From: Trichomonas vaginalis G3
Lineage: Eukaryota; Parabasalia; Trichomonadida; Trichomonadidae
Direction of reading: 5' to 3'
Assembly: GCF_026262505.1 (NCBI RefSeq)
Contig: NC_067206.1
Location: forward strand, 12,954,205 to 13,018,204
DNA length: 64,000 bases
In this document: piece after piece, positions 47,384 through 55,847 of the stretch
How the letters are laid out: each line of letters starts with the position of its first letter
Position numbering within the stretch: position 1 is the stretch's first letter
Notes under the pieces: model-generated
The model's input: the letters and a program-made list of their open reading frames with translations, nothing else
Told to the model about the DNA's origin: nothing
Databases searched by the model: none
Translations under genes and position numbers: made by a program

Positions 47384-47749
47384 TTACTGAACTGGTTGGA
47401 TGTCGCCTTCACAGGTTATGTAGAACGGCTGACCCGAGAAGTGAAGGAGACCCTTGAGAATTTGGCTCATTCTTGGGAAAGGGTTCTCTCTGGTTGGAAG
47501 TTGTATCCAAGGACGCTTGGCAAAGAACTTGAGAAGAGCTTCTTTCTTTGCTTGCTTTATGTCGTCGTAGGCTGTCCCGTCTGGTATTTGAATTGGAATT
47601 CCAGTCGAAGTCTCGAGATTCAAGGCAGCCCTTCCCGTTATCCAACAGTTAACAAGCTTGCCTTTTACATTCTGCCTGAGGAAGTCTTTAACAAGCTCGT
47701 TAATTTCAATTAGGTAAATTGCCTCGTCGGTAGGTTCGACCTCGACCAT
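47384..47749 (-). CDS. Conserved Polinton protein, 121 aa
   Basis: Homologue of 2213-2578 in element A, with the same blocks DEAIYLIEINE, IPIQIPDGTAYDDIK, FFAKRPWIQLP and GQPFYITCEGDIQPVQ. A 21-bp satellite starts directly before the start codon. Function unknown, but it is the only gene shared by the two elements in this region, so probably important to the element. Confidence 0.8.
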   Translation of the reverse strand: MVEVEPTDEAIYLIEINELVKDFLRQNVKGKLVNCWITGRAALNLETSTGIPIQIPDGTAYDDIKQAKKEALLKFFAKRPWIQLPTRENPFPRMSQILKGLLHFSGQPFYITCEGDIQPVQ

Positions 47750-47756
47750 TGCTACT

Positions 47757-48062
47757 GTCAGTAAAAGTACTGCTACTGTCAGTAAAAGTACTGCTACTGT
47801 CAGAAAAAGTACTGCTACTGTCAGTAAAAGTACTGCTACTGTCAGTAAAAGTACTGCTACTAGCAGTAAAAGTACTGCTACTAGCAGTAAAAAGGAAAAT
47901 TTGAGAGGGTTTTCGACGATAAAGTACTGCTACTGTCAGTAAAAGTACTGCTACTGTCAGTAAAAGTACTGCTACTGTCAGAAAAAGTACTGCTACTGTC
48001 AGAAAAAGTACTGCTACTGTCAGTAAAAGTACTGCTACTGTCAGTAGCAGTACTGCTAGGAG
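47757..48062. repeat. 21-bp tandem satellite, about 13 copies
   Basis: Unit TACTGCTACTGTCAGTAAAA plus G, with variants (AGAAAAAG, CTAGCAG) and one interruption of about 35 bp at 47,890-47,925. It occupies the same place relative to the 121-aa gene as the 22-bp satellite of element A. The two units share only A-run-GTAC and CTG pieces. Confidence 0.92.
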
Positions 48063-48106
48063 CAGAGATTTTTATCGTTGTGGTCCGACGGTTAAGCCAC
48101 AGACGA

Positions 48107-48685
48107 ATGTCCGACGTCCCACCAACCGAGTCCATTCCCAAACCAGAGGAACCTAAAGCACCAGCCCCTGCACCTCAGTTCCAGCAAGTCCCTCCACCAA
48201 ATTACTACCAATTTCCACCTCAAGGTTACTACCAATTTCCACTACAAGGCTTCCCGAACTACCCTCCTCAGCCTATGCCTTACTTCCCCAACCCTTGGAT
48301 GTTCCAGCAAGCTCCACCCCAGCAATTCCAATCTCAATCCCAATCCAAGAGAGACCAAGAGTTCGAAGAAGGTCTGAACCGCTTACGCAAAGATTATGCT
48401 ACTGCCCCTATGGAAGACGACAGGCTTTCAGTCTCTTCCCTCAAATCGACCGATTCGACTCGTACCACAGATTCGGTTCGTGACCGTGAAGACTACCTCA
48501 AGCAGTCTGAGAGACTCTTCATCCTACAACCATTTACAACTGGAGCTCTCAAGAACATGCGCAATTACGAAGGTCAGACACCAGCTGGAGACCGCAAAAC
48601 AGACGTACTCGCAAGAGCCGTCCAGCTCGTCAAAACAAAGACTGAGATAGTCGACTTCATACTTGCAGCTTGCCCTTACAAGTAA
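48107..48685 (+). CDS. Proline/glutamine-rich Polinton protein, 192 aa
   Basis: ATG at 48,107 chosen (MSDVPPTESIPKPEEPKAPA); the open frame begins nine codons earlier inside the TCGGAC module. Residues 20-80 are repeats of YYQFPPQG and FPNYPPQP type, low in complexity. The C-terminal 90 residues are more ordered (DREDYLKQSERLFILQPFTT, RKTDVLARAVQLVKTKTEIV). No known family. Divergent from the 121-aa gene across the satellite. Confidence 0.65.
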   Translation: MSDVPPTESIPKPEEPKAPAPAPQFQQVPPPNYYQFPPQGYYQFPLQGFPNYPPQPMPYFPNPWMFQQAPPQQFQSQSQSKRDQEFEEGLNRLRKDYATAPMEDDRLSVSSLKSTDSTRTTDSVRDREDYLKQSERLFILQPFTTGALKNMRNYEGQTPAGDRKTDVLARAVQLVKTKTEIVDFILAACPYK

Positions 48686-48713
48686 AAAAATAAACAATTA
48701 CGAGTTAAACTTT

Positions 48714-48914
48714 TTATTCTTTCTTTTCTGAGTTGTTTAGAGCTGGTTTCTCTTGTAGGAACCTTTCGTACTCTTCCCTGGTCATGTAATTGCGAATTTG
48801 GTACGCAATTCCAGGTTCGTTGTTTTTGAACCTTACGTATGTAACGCTTCCATCCTCCTCAGGGAAGTAAGCTGCTAACATCTGACCAAGTTTTCTCGGT
48901 GACTCGGAGCTCAT
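48714..48914 (-). CDS. Small Polinton protein, 66 aa
   Basis: MSSESPRKLGQMLAAYFPEE start; middle YVRFKNNEPGIAYQIRNYMT; charged tail. Preceded on its strand by AAAAAGTGACAT close to the start, the same motif as at other genes here. Not recognised. Confidence 0.5.
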   Translation of the reverse strand: MSSESPRKLGQMLAAYFPEEDGSVTYVRFKNNEPGIAYQIRNYMTREEYERFLQEKPALNNSEKKE

Positions 48915-48954
48915 AAAAATGTCACTTTTTAAACGTTAAGTTTTTAGTCTTATT

Positions 48955-49149
48955 TTACCCTTTGTTTACCCTTTGTTTGTCAAGGTAGTATTGGAGTGCA
49001 ATTTCTCCAAATTCTCTGTGTCGGAGTTCTTCAGCATTTTCCAAGGTGTGCCTGGAGAACTCAAAGAAGTTGTCAAGAACATACTGCCATGCTGCTCTTC
49101 TGAGTTCGTCGGTATTTTGGAAGTGTTGCACCTTCGAGTCTTCGGACAT
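48955..49149 (-). CDS. Small Polinton protein, 64 aa
   Basis: MSEDSKVQHFQNTDELRRAA start, helical (WQYVLDNFFEFSRHTLENAE). An AAAAAGTG-type motif lies next to the start. Not recognised. A near-complete GGGTAAA direct repeat follows its end. Confidence 0.5.
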   Translation of the reverse strand: MSEDSKVQHFQNTDELRRAAWQYVLDNFFEFSRHTLENAEELRHREFGEIALQYYLDKQRVNKG

Positions 49150-49192
49150 GAAAAAATGACACTTTTTCTATTAAACCGTTTTGGCATTTCTC

Positions 49193-49372
49193 ATGAGTGA
49201 GTATAGTTCTGCCGAACCATTGGAAGAGAAGAAGTACCCTTGCTGGCAAAAGACAAAAATAGTTGCCTTAGTTGTCATTGCAATTGTACTCGTAATTGAA
49301 TTCATTGTACTTCTCTTCACGTACATAAAACTCAGCAATGGTATTTGCTTTAAGAAGCTACCATCTTACTAA
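49193..49372 (+). CDS. Small single-pass membrane protein, 59 aa
   Basis: MSEYSSAEPLEEKKYPCWQK start, then one membrane segment (VALVVIAIVLVIEFIVLLFT) and a short basic tail. The start at 49,193 is preferred over 49,181. Divergent from the 64-aa gene. Role unknown; a virion or membrane-targeting part is possible. Confidence 0.55.
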   Translation: MSEYSSAEPLEEKKYPCWQKTKIVALVVIAIVLVIEFIVLLFTYIKLSNGICFKKLPSY

Positions 49373-49429
49373 GACTAAACACTTAGATTTTTCAAGCTTG
49401 ACTTTTTACAATTTGAATTTTGTTGCTGA

Positions 49430-49625
49430 ATTCAGCAAAAATAATGTTTATGTTAGAATGTTAGATCTAACATGTTTTCTAACACGTTTTCTAACATGGT
49501 CTAAAACTCTTGAATTTTCATGAAATTTACACCAAAAATATAATTTATGTTAGAATGTTAGATCTAACATGTTTTCTAACACGTTTTCTAACATGGTCTA
49601 AAACTCTTGAATTTTCATGAATTTT
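49430..49625. repeat. GATC-palindrome modules, left flank, two copies
   Basis: Two direct copies of a 95-bp unit with TTATGTTAGAATG, palindrome TGTTAGATCTAACA, TGTTTTCTAACACG and a TTGAATTTTCATGAA tail. Module copies at 50,641-50,945 lie in inverse orientation, so the 313-aa gene between is flanked by inverted repeats. Confidence 0.85.
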
Positions 49626-49693
49626 CCCGAAATAAAAAATAAAATTAGTTTTATTTTTTATTTTATTTATTTTTTTTATTTTGTATAAAAGAC

Positions 49694-50635
49694 ATGATTT
49701 CAACAATCGGCACAACAACAATTCAAACAACTACAGCACCAAACTCGCTAGTTATGAATCCAACATCTATGTTAGTAGAGATGAAAAACTTCATTCCTTC
49801 TTCATATACTTTCGAAACAAAAATCCAGAAGATAAAGCAAGAACTTTTAACAAGTAATTTAGACTGTAGTGCGAAAGATGAAACAAATGAACAGTATCTT
49901 TATGAAATGCAGGACATTATTGACCATTTACCCAAATTGCCTGAAATCCAACAACAAAAACTAACCATTCCCGAATTTGACGAAATAGAAGTCAAAGCAA
50001 CTGACTCAGTAGAAATAAAGAAGTTCATACGAAAGGTAAATTATGAATTCCTTGGTTTTCATTGCAACCATAAGGTTATGGACAAAGATTGCGACATGGT
50101 ATATAAGAACATCTCTGACCTTTACAAATCCGAAGAATTTAAGACCTACGACAACTTTGTTTCATTAGTTGCAAAATGTGTTTGGGAAATAAGAGATAAA
50201 GATAGTAGGGGTAAGGTATGGAACGAACAAATAAGACCCGCTATGTTCGAGATGAAGAAAACCATTGACGCCTTAGTTGTTTTAGCAGGTAAGGTTTCAG
50301 AATATAACGCAAAAATGAACCCGCAATGTTCAAAATGTAAAGCAGCAATGAGGAAATATAACTACTCCGTCAAAGAGATAGAACGTATGCGAAACGACTA
50401 TGCAGATTTAAAGAAAGAAGCAGAAAAACCAGCAGAAGATAAAATGAACATGTTAGAATTTCTGAACAAAAACTATCCAACAGCAGAAGATTTCCTTCTG
50501 TCTGACGTCAAGAAGAAGTATAAAGAAACTTTCGGTATCGTTAAAACTTTTGACATACTAAAAGAAGAAATAGAAGCTACAAAACTGTTTAAAGTCATGA
50601 ACCATCGCAACATATACCATGTAAAACGCTTGTAA
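49694..50635 (+). CDS. Unknown Polinton cargo-like protein, 313 aa
   Basis: Not recognised. T-rich N terminus (MISTIGTTTIQTTTAPNSLV), a long helical body, one C-x2-C pair (NPQCSKCKAAMRKYNY) near residue 215, and a charged C-terminal domain (DVKKKYKETFGIVKTFDILK, VMNHRNIYHVKRL) with a winged-helix-like look. Flanked on both sides by inverted GATC-palindrome modules, which suggests an exchangeable cassette. No counterpart in the visible part of element A. Confidence 0.65.
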   Translation: MISTIGTTTIQTTTAPNSLVMNPTSMLVEMKNFIPSSYTFETKIQKIKQELLTSNLDCSAKDETNEQYLYEMQDIIDHLPKLPEIQQQKLTIPEFDEIEVKATDSVEIKKFIRKVNYEFLGFHCNHKVMDKDCDMVYKNISDLYKSEEFKTYDNFVSLVAKCVWEIRDKDSRGKVWNEQIRPAMFEMKKTIDALVVLAGKVSEYNAKMNPQCSKCKAAMRKYNYSVKEIERMRNDYADLKKEAEKPAEDKMNMLEFLNKNYPTAEDFLLSDVKKKYKETFGIVKTFDILKEEIEATKLFKVMNHRNIYHVKRL

Positions 50636-50640
50636 ATAGT

Positions 50641-50945
50641 TATGTTAGAAAACATGTTAGAAAACATGTTAGATCTAACATTCTAACATAAACATTATTT
50701 TTGCTGAATTCCGTATGAAATTTCATGAGTTTTGTATGTTTTAGACCATGTTAGAAAACATGTTAGAAAACATGTTAGATCTAACATTCTAACATAAACA
50801 TTATTTTTGCTGAATTCCGTATGAAATTTCATGAGTTTTGTATGTTTTAGACCATGTTAGAAAACATGTTAGAAAACATGTTTTCTAACATTCTAACATA
50901 AACATTATTTTTGCTGAATTCCGTATGAAATTTCATGAGTTTCCT
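50641..50945. repeat. GATC-palindrome modules, right flank, three copies
   Basis: Three direct copies of about 110 bp: ATGTTAGAAAACATG twice, palindrome TGTTAGATCTAACA, TTCTAACATAAACATTATTT, GAATTCCG and a tail CATGAGTTTTGTATG. The third copy has lost the GATC centre. They start directly after the stop codon of the 313-aa gene. Confidence 0.88.
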
Positions 50946-51072
50946 CATATGCTTGCTTCCCTCGGAAAAACCGAGAGAAGAACAGCGAGTAATGAAAAAA
51001 ACGCAGTCGCCAAAACTCATGAAAATCGTGAAGAACAGCGAGTAGTGAAAAAACCCTGGTCGCCAAAACTCT
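50946..51072. repeat. Direct repeat and short hairpin downstream of the ATPase
   Basis: Two copies of GAAGAACAGCGAGTA(A/G)TGAA followed by CGCCAAAACTC (at about 50,972 and 51,031), plus a small hairpin CTCGG-AAAAA-CCGAG near 50,961. Lies between the modules and the stop of the ATPase gene. Confidence 0.7.
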
Positions 51073-51079
51073 TTATTTT

Positions 51080-51955
51080 TCAAGCTTGACTTTTTACAAT
51101 TTGAACTTTGTTCGCGTAGATGTGAATTCTGAAAGAAGTATGAGGGTCTTGTATGACTTTGTACTTCTCCCATAGTTCATGTCTGTCAAACTTACCTGCC
51201 ATGGACTCTTTCATAAGTTCCATGAAATCGTCTTCGGACAATCCGGGGAAAAGTATAATGTCAGTAAGTATTCTTTTAACATCCTTACTTAAACTCTTTG
51301 CTGTCTGTACACATATTACGACTGAGATGTTAAAGTGTCTGAGCTTCTTAAGAATTCGACACATGTCTTGTTCTCTGTTCTTTAACAAAGGATGAGAAGC
51401 AAAGTCATCTAAGATAAGAAGACATCTGTGAGGGTAAGTCTTCCAATCGTAAGATTGCAATTTCTTCGAAATGTATTCTATCTCTTTCTGTTTGTTTCTG
51501 AAGTGTTTCTTCTCTAATATTCTCTGCATTTCCTCATTTGGGTCTTTAAACTTAGAATTTATATACTCATTTATAGCATTATACTTCAAAACTCTTCTTT
51601 GGTACTTCTTTATCCAATCTAACAACTCAGTATCCTTTATACATACTAACTTAGACTTCTTTATAATATCTTTGAACGAATTGACGGTTTGGTCAAATTG
51701 ACCAGAAGTACTACAAATAACAACTAACTCATAGAATGGGTTCTTCTCATCTAGTTCTTGTTGTTGTGCAGCCATTTTAAGATAAGTGAAAGTCTTACCC
51801 GACCCAGGTGGTGCGATTAGACCTGTTATACCATTCTGAGCAAATAGGAACTTGTCATGTATGGGTTTTATCTGAGCATTTTCTAACTTCCTCTTGTTCT
51901 TGTTTAAAACATTCTCAAATTTCTTGTCAATGTCAGCAAACTTTTTTTCTAACAT
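51080..51955 (-). CDS. Genome-packaging ATPase (FtsK/HerA type)
   Basis: 291 aa from the ATG at 51,955 (MLEKKFADIDKKFENVLNKN). The frame extends further but overlaps the divergent gene. Walker A is GLIAPPGSGKTFTYL at about residue 50. Walker B region is RCLLILDDFASHPL at about 180, followed by a conserved FNISVVICVQTAKSLSKDVK block with the sensor glutamine. These are features of A32-like packaging ATPases of Polintons and large DNA viruses, which pump DNA into capsids. Divergent from the 149-aa gene, with about 36 bp between starts. It looks whole. Confidence 0.85.
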   Translation of the reverse strand: MLEKKFADIDKKFENVLNKNKRKLENAQIKPIHDKFLFAQNGITGLIAPPGSGKTFTYLKMAAQQQELDEKNPFYELVVICSTSGQFDQTVNSFKDIIKKSKLVCIKDTELLDWIKKYQRRVLKYNAINEYINSKFKDPNEEMQRILEKKHFRNKQKEIEYISKKLQSYDWKTYPHRCLLILDDFASHPLLKNREQDMCRILKKLRHFNISVVICVQTAKSLSKDVKRILTDIILFPGLSEDDFMELMKESMAGKFDRHELWEKYKVIQDPHTSFRIHIYANKVQIVKSQA

Positions 51956-51991
51956 ATTTTTAGAAAAATTAAAATTTTTATCTTTTAGAAA

Positions 51992-52441
51992 ATGTCGAGC
52001 GATTTCGCTATCTATATTCGAGACAAACTTTTCGACAGCAAAACATCTGTCGACCATAAAATCTTACATAGTGTAAACAAGAAAGGTGAATTTGTTCTAA
52101 AGTTCTGTTTCTGGGAATATGACAAGAACCATAAAACATTAAGCAGAGCAGTCTTAAAATTTGTCAATGACAGACTTGTTGACAGAGATGACGCCGATTG
52201 GAAAGATGAAGTCCAACAAAAGTTCTTAGAATGCAAAGAAGACACATGCGCTGTTCTTGAAGATGAAATAGAAAACAGAATAGAAGAGCTATTAAAGGAC
52301 AAAGAACTTTTACATAAATATGGTTGCGCCAAATTTGACATAACTCCACCAGAGAAGAAGAAGAAGAGAGAAAAGAAAGAAAAGAAAGTAGAAGAAGAGA
52401 AGAAAGAACCTGAACCAGAGAAAAAGAAATTTGACATGTAA
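51992..52441 (+). CDS. Lysine/glutamate-tailed Polinton protein, 149 aa
   Basis: MSSDFAIYIRDKLFDSKTSV start; folded N-terminal 115 residues (GEFVLKFCFWEYDKNHKTLS); tail of K and E runs (PEKKKKREKKEKKVEEEKKE). Not recognised. The tail suggests a nucleic-acid-binding or nuclear protein. The minus-strand frame over it is a shadow. Confidence 0.65.
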   Translation: MSSDFAIYIRDKLFDSKTSVDHKILHSVNKKGEFVLKFCFWEYDKNHKTLSRAVLKFVNDRLVDRDDADWKDEVQQKFLECKEDTCAVLEDEIENRIEELLKDKELLHKYGCAKFDITPPEKKKKREKKEKKVEEEKKEPEPEKKKFDM

Positions 52442-52457
52442 AAATAAAATTTTATTT

Positions 52458-52877
52458 TTAGAACATTTCTGGGTCAATGTCAATGTTCTCTTCCTCTTTA
52501 GGAGCAAACACTGGCTTAGACTCTAAAATCTTTTTACCCAATTTACCTTGAACTTCAACTATCTTAGACTCATAATATTCATAGTCGTCTGCTTTCTTTG
52601 GTTCATAAGGTATAACAAGTTTGTATGCTTTGCCTTCTTCGAGTTTTGAGAACTTTCTGTCAAAATTTTCTTTGACTGTCAACATACCGTCAATGTATAA
52701 GTCTTCAAAAGTTGCACCACTTTTTCTAACAACAGCAAACTTAACTGGTACAATGTTCCAAATTTTGTCAAATGTAGACTTTTCAAAATTGTAGAAGTAA
52801 ACATTCAAATATGCGAATGGAGCTAACTTATCTTTGACTTCTGACATGTACTTGTTTACTGAGATGAATTTTGTCAT
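52458..52877 (-). CDS. Unknown Polinton protein, 139 aa
   Basis: Start at 52,877 preferred (MTKFISVNKYMSEVKDKLAP), leaving room for the end of the helicase gene. Beta-rich look (FAYLNVYFYNFEKSTFDKIW, VKFAVVRKSGATFEDLYIDG) and an acidic end (ENIDIDPEMF). It could be a single-strand DNA-binding or processivity factor given its place beside the helicase; this is context only. Confidence 0.6.
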   Translation of the reverse strand: MTKFISVNKYMSEVKDKLAPFAYLNVYFYNFEKSTFDKIWNIVPVKFAVVRKSGATFEDLYIDGMLTVKENFDRKFSKLEEGKAYKLVIPYEPKKADDYEYYESKIVEVQGKLGKKILESKPVFAPKEEENIDIDPEMF

Positions 52878-52914
52878 CTTTTCTATCGGATAAAAAAATA
52901 TTTTTTTTTTAAAT

Positions 52915-54150
52915 TTACTCAGAAAAATTTTTCTTTGTATATACACCATTCTGTATGTCTAAAAGACTTTTGACATTTGCCAAGAATGTTCGTTTAAACG
53001 CTGTCATATAACCATACTCTTGACAATATTGTTTATATTCATCGTACAATGACCTTTCATCTAAACACTCAAAGTCAGTTTCATCTATGAACAGTTCATA
53101 TACACTCTTGTTTGCTTCTAACAATGTTTGTCTCTCTTCGGTATGTGGAATTTGTCTTGGATTGAACTTAGAAATATCTAATGTCATGAAATATGAGAAC
53201 AAGTGGTTGTAAAAGTCAGATGTCAAAGTTTCTGCTAAGTCGTCAAAATATTCTGTATCTTGCATATGAGAATCTGACGTTCTGACAACTACATATCTTC
53301 TGTCAGAACTTTCTAACTTCATCGGAACAGCATTGTTTGAAACCATAATGAAGTTTGCAACATTTTCACAAACTCTTTGGTCTTTATATTTTCTTTCAAC
53401 AACTCCAACTTTGTCTGTTATAAGACTCTTCAAAGCATCTGAGTTCAAAACTTTTGTTGTATCTATACTTTGAAGTTCATTGCAAACTATAAGTTTCATA
53501 TTCTCAATTGAAGAGTTAAATTTACCGCAGATGTTTTCTAAGTTTGTCATATTCGGATTCGAATAACCTTCTAATAGTTTGCATAAGATATCTGTAAAGA
53601 ATGTGTTCTTACCAGTTCCTTGTTTTCCAATTATAATGAGAGCAGTTTCATTTTTAGCACTTGGATGTTGTAAGATATTTGCAAACCAACATAAGATATA
53701 CTCATAGACTCTTTCGTTTCCATTGCATATAATTTCTTTGACATGGTCTAACCAAGCTTCTATAATATTTTCTTTCCATTCTACTTGTTCGTATTTATAT
53801 CCAGTGAAGATAGAATAGAAGTTTGGAGAAGGTGTATAGAACTTTATACCACGAACTGAAAAATCTTCTAACTTTGACAATAAGATATCCCAAGCATCTA
53901 ACATCTTCATGCCAACTTGTACGACTTTTATTTTCTTAAGTTTCTGTCTACATTCTTGTTCAGACACTATTGTTGCTCTTGGTTTGTTAAAGACAACATC
54001 CCATTCTTTCATGACATAACATTCTGGGGCAGAGTCAACATAAATGACTAAACGTTTCAAATTCTCGACTGCTTTGTTATAGTCTCTAAATGGACACATA
54101 TTTCTGAATGCTTGGAAGTCATAAAAATCTGAAACATCTATTCTGTACAT
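52915..54150 (-). CDS. SF3 (D5-like) DNA helicase
   Basis: A 411-aa protein. Walker A is ALIIIGKQGTGKNTFFTDIL at about residue 177. Walker B region is ENMKLIVCNELQSID at about 215-230. Motif C/sensor region is ANFIMVSNNAVPMKLESSDR, then RYVVV, the signature of the D5-type superfamily 3 helicases. It should unwind element DNA during replication by the family B polymerase. No primase domain is seen at the N terminus. Minus-strand operon-like order with the 139-aa and candidate penton genes. It looks whole. Confidence 0.87.
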   Translation of the reverse strand: MYRIDVSDFYDFQAFRNMCPFRDYNKAVENLKRLVIYVDSAPECYVMKEWDVVFNKPRATIVSEQECRQKLKKIKVVQVGMKMLDAWDILLSKLEDFSVRGIKFYTPSPNFYSIFTGYKYEQVEWKENIIEAWLDHVKEIICNGNERVYEYILCWFANILQHPSAKNETALIIIGKQGTGKNTFFTDILCKLLEGYSNPNMTNLENICGKFNSSIENMKLIVCNELQSIDTTKVLNSDALKSLITDKVGVVERKYKDQRVCENVANFIMVSNNAVPMKLESSDRRYVVVRTSDSHMQDTEYFDDLAETLTSDFYNHLFSYFMTLDISKFNPRQIPHTEERQTLLEANKSVYELFIDETDFECLDERSLYDEYKQYCQEYGYMTAFKRTFLANVKSLLDIQNGVYTKKNFSE

Positions 54151-54181
54151 TTTTATAAAAATAAAAAAATAATATTTTTTT

Positions 54182-54979
54182 TTATTCTTGACTTTGTTGT
54201 TCCATTTGTTGCATTTGTTGTTCTTGAGCTATTTGTTGTTGAAGTTGTTCTTGTAATACAATACTTTCACCAGTTGCATCTTCCAATTCGAAACTTTCTG
54301 CCGTCATTGACAAATACATAGGACATAAAAGTTTTACAGGAACAAAGTTTGCGTCAACTAAGGTTAAGTTTATGTTTGCTAAAGTGTTTGAGTTTACTAA
54401 AGCTGAAAATTCTGCATTCGAATGAACAATAGGCAAACCAGCAGAGAAAGTGTTGTTTATACGCATGAGTATCTTTTGGTCATAGTAGTTTCTGTCGACA
54501 TTCGAATAGCACTTTGAACCTAAGTTTGAAACAATATATAAAATAGGTGTACTTAAAGTCAATGGAACAGACAAACCTTGTATGACACCTTTTCCTGTTA
54601 TAGGAAACTGTTGGTAGTAAAAACCAGATATAAGTTTTGTATTATAGCTCATATCGTTTATACTAAACTCAGTCGGACATCCAAACATAATGAAACCTGC
54701 TCTAGTTGCAGCACATGTTACATCCGTCCTTAAAGTATTAAATAAGTCAACAAAACCTGTTGGTGGTATATCTGAGTAAGTATCTTCAAAGAAGTATTTT
54801 TTACCATTCACAACAACAAAGTCTTCTGGTGTCAAAAGAGCAAAACAGGCTTTAGTCGTCATCGTGTTTAAGGTCAGTTTACAATATCGTCCTTGAGGAC
54901 TTTGTAAGTTTGTTGTTATAGAATTATATGACTCAGGGTTTTTAGTCGTAATAGTATAAACCACTATGTCTTCTGCCAT
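54182..54979 (-). CDS. Candidate minor capsid (penton-like) protein
   Basis: A 265-aa protein, beta-rich: MAEDIVVYTITTKNPESYNS, GRYCKLTLNTMTTKACFALL, PTEFSINDMSYNTKLISGFY and NINLTLVDANFVPVKLLCPM, ending in a Q-rich tail (LQQQIAQEQQMQQMEQQSQE). Polintons encode a single-jelly-roll penton near the major capsid and ATPase genes; size, beta content and place fit. I cannot confirm the fold by eye. Highly charged Q tail is unusual. Confidence 0.6.
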   Translation of the reverse strand: MAEDIVVYTITTKNPESYNSITTNLQSPQGRYCKLTLNTMTTKACFALLTPEDFVVVNGKKYFFEDTYSDIPPTGFVDLFNTLRTDVTCAATRAGFIMFGCPTEFSINDMSYNTKLISGFYYQQFPITGKGVIQGLSVPLTLSTPILYIVSNLGSKCYSNVDRNYYDQKILMRINNTFSAGLPIVHSNAEFSALVNSNTLANINLTLVDANFVPVKLLCPMYLSMTAESFELEDATGESIVLQEQLQQQIAQEQQMQQMEQQSQE

Positions 54980-54989
54980 TTACATATAT

Positions 54990-55220
54990 TTAAAAGTTTT
55001 TCTGAAAGTGGAGAAGAACTTCATCTAAACTTTCACATGGCGTTTCTTGAAGTTCTCTGTCTAAGAAGTTCAAATATTTTGTAAAGACATAGAACTTTCC
55101 TTTGTCTACACGAACAAACAAAACAGGGTCTTTCATATCGTTCAAAAGTGTGTAAAGTCCTTTACATGAAATAAAGTCTATATTATTTTTCTTCAAACAT
55201 CTTTCAAGAAGTTTTGACAT
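54990..55220 (-). CDS. Small Polinton protein, 76 aa
   Basis: MSKLLERCLKKNNIDFISCK start, then LYTLLNDMKDPVLFVRVDKG. Tightly packed between two minus-strand genes (gaps of about 10 bp). Not recognised. Confidence 0.6.
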   Translation of the reverse strand: MSKLLERCLKKNNIDFISCKGLYTLLNDMKDPVLFVRVDKGKFYVFTKYLNFLDRELQETPCESLDEVLLHFQKNF

Positions 55221-55226
55221 TTTTAC

Positions 55227-55502
55227 TTAGCAACTAAATTTTAATGAAATGTTGTGGTCGTCAAATATTTTTATGACGTCTGGGAAACTATATTTTAAGT
55301 TCAACGTTTCACCTCCTTTCATAACGTATATCTTGTCAATGACATTATATGAAACACCACAGCAAGCAATGTCGGGTTCTATTTCTTTGATGTTTATATC
55401 GTCTGCCTCTGTCAAAAGTTTCAATAGTTCTTTCAAAATTTCATGAGGTGCGATGACATATGAGTTCACTTTTACAGGGTTGTGCTCAACCAAGTTTAAC
55501 AT
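55227..55502 (-). CDS. Small Polinton protein, 91 aa
   Basis: Start at 55,502 preferred (MLNLVEHNPVKVNSYVIAPH). Helix LKELLKLLTEADDINIKEIE, then IACCGVSYNVIDKIYVMKGG. Packed between neighbours; overlaps the end of the upstream gene by one base. Not recognised. Confidence 0.6.
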   Translation of the reverse strand: MLNLVEHNPVKVNSYVIAPHEILKELLKLLTEADDINIKEIEPDIACCGVSYNVIDKIYVMKGGETLNLKYSFPDVIKIFDDHNISLKFSC

Positions 55503-55804
55503 TATACCAAAGCCTGACAAATCTTCTCCTGAGTTTTAAGTTTGTCTTTAAGTTGTTGGTAGTCGTTTCGAATATCTGCAACAGAACTTAAGTCTCTGCT
55601 AACTTCAGGTATGTTGGTTGTTCTTTTACAGGAACTATTGTTATACATCTTCGTCTTCGTATGGTTTCCCCACTTCAACATCTTTTCTTTGACATTGACA
55701 ACAACACTTTGACTGTTTGTTTGAGTTGGTGAATTTAACTTCACATCTGCCACCGCCATTAAACCTTTTGAAACACTTACGCTTCTATTTTTCGGAAATG
55801 ACAT
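55502..55804 (-). CDS. Small Polinton protein, 100 aa
   Basis: Start at 55,804 preferred (MSFPKNRSVSVSKGLMAVAD), just after a TTACTTAGAATAAAA stretch. S/T/N/K-rich, with a C-terminal helix (RNDYQQLKDKLKTQEKICQA). Not recognised. Confidence 0.55.
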   Translation of the reverse strand: MSFPKNRSVSVSKGLMAVADVKLNSPTQTNSQSVVVNVKEKMLKWGNHTKTKMYNNSSCKRTTNIPEVSRDLSSVADIRNDYQQLKDKLKTQEKICQALV

Positions 55805-55847
55805 TTTACTTAGAATAAAAAGATGGACGTTTGAGTATCTCTTCGAA

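Noticed and set aside
47757-48062. Coding frame across the 21-bp satellite (repeats of FTDSSST type, 47,881-48,141)
   Set aside because: The repeat unit is 21 bp, a multiple of three, so an open frame arises by itself; there is no independent sign of a protein.
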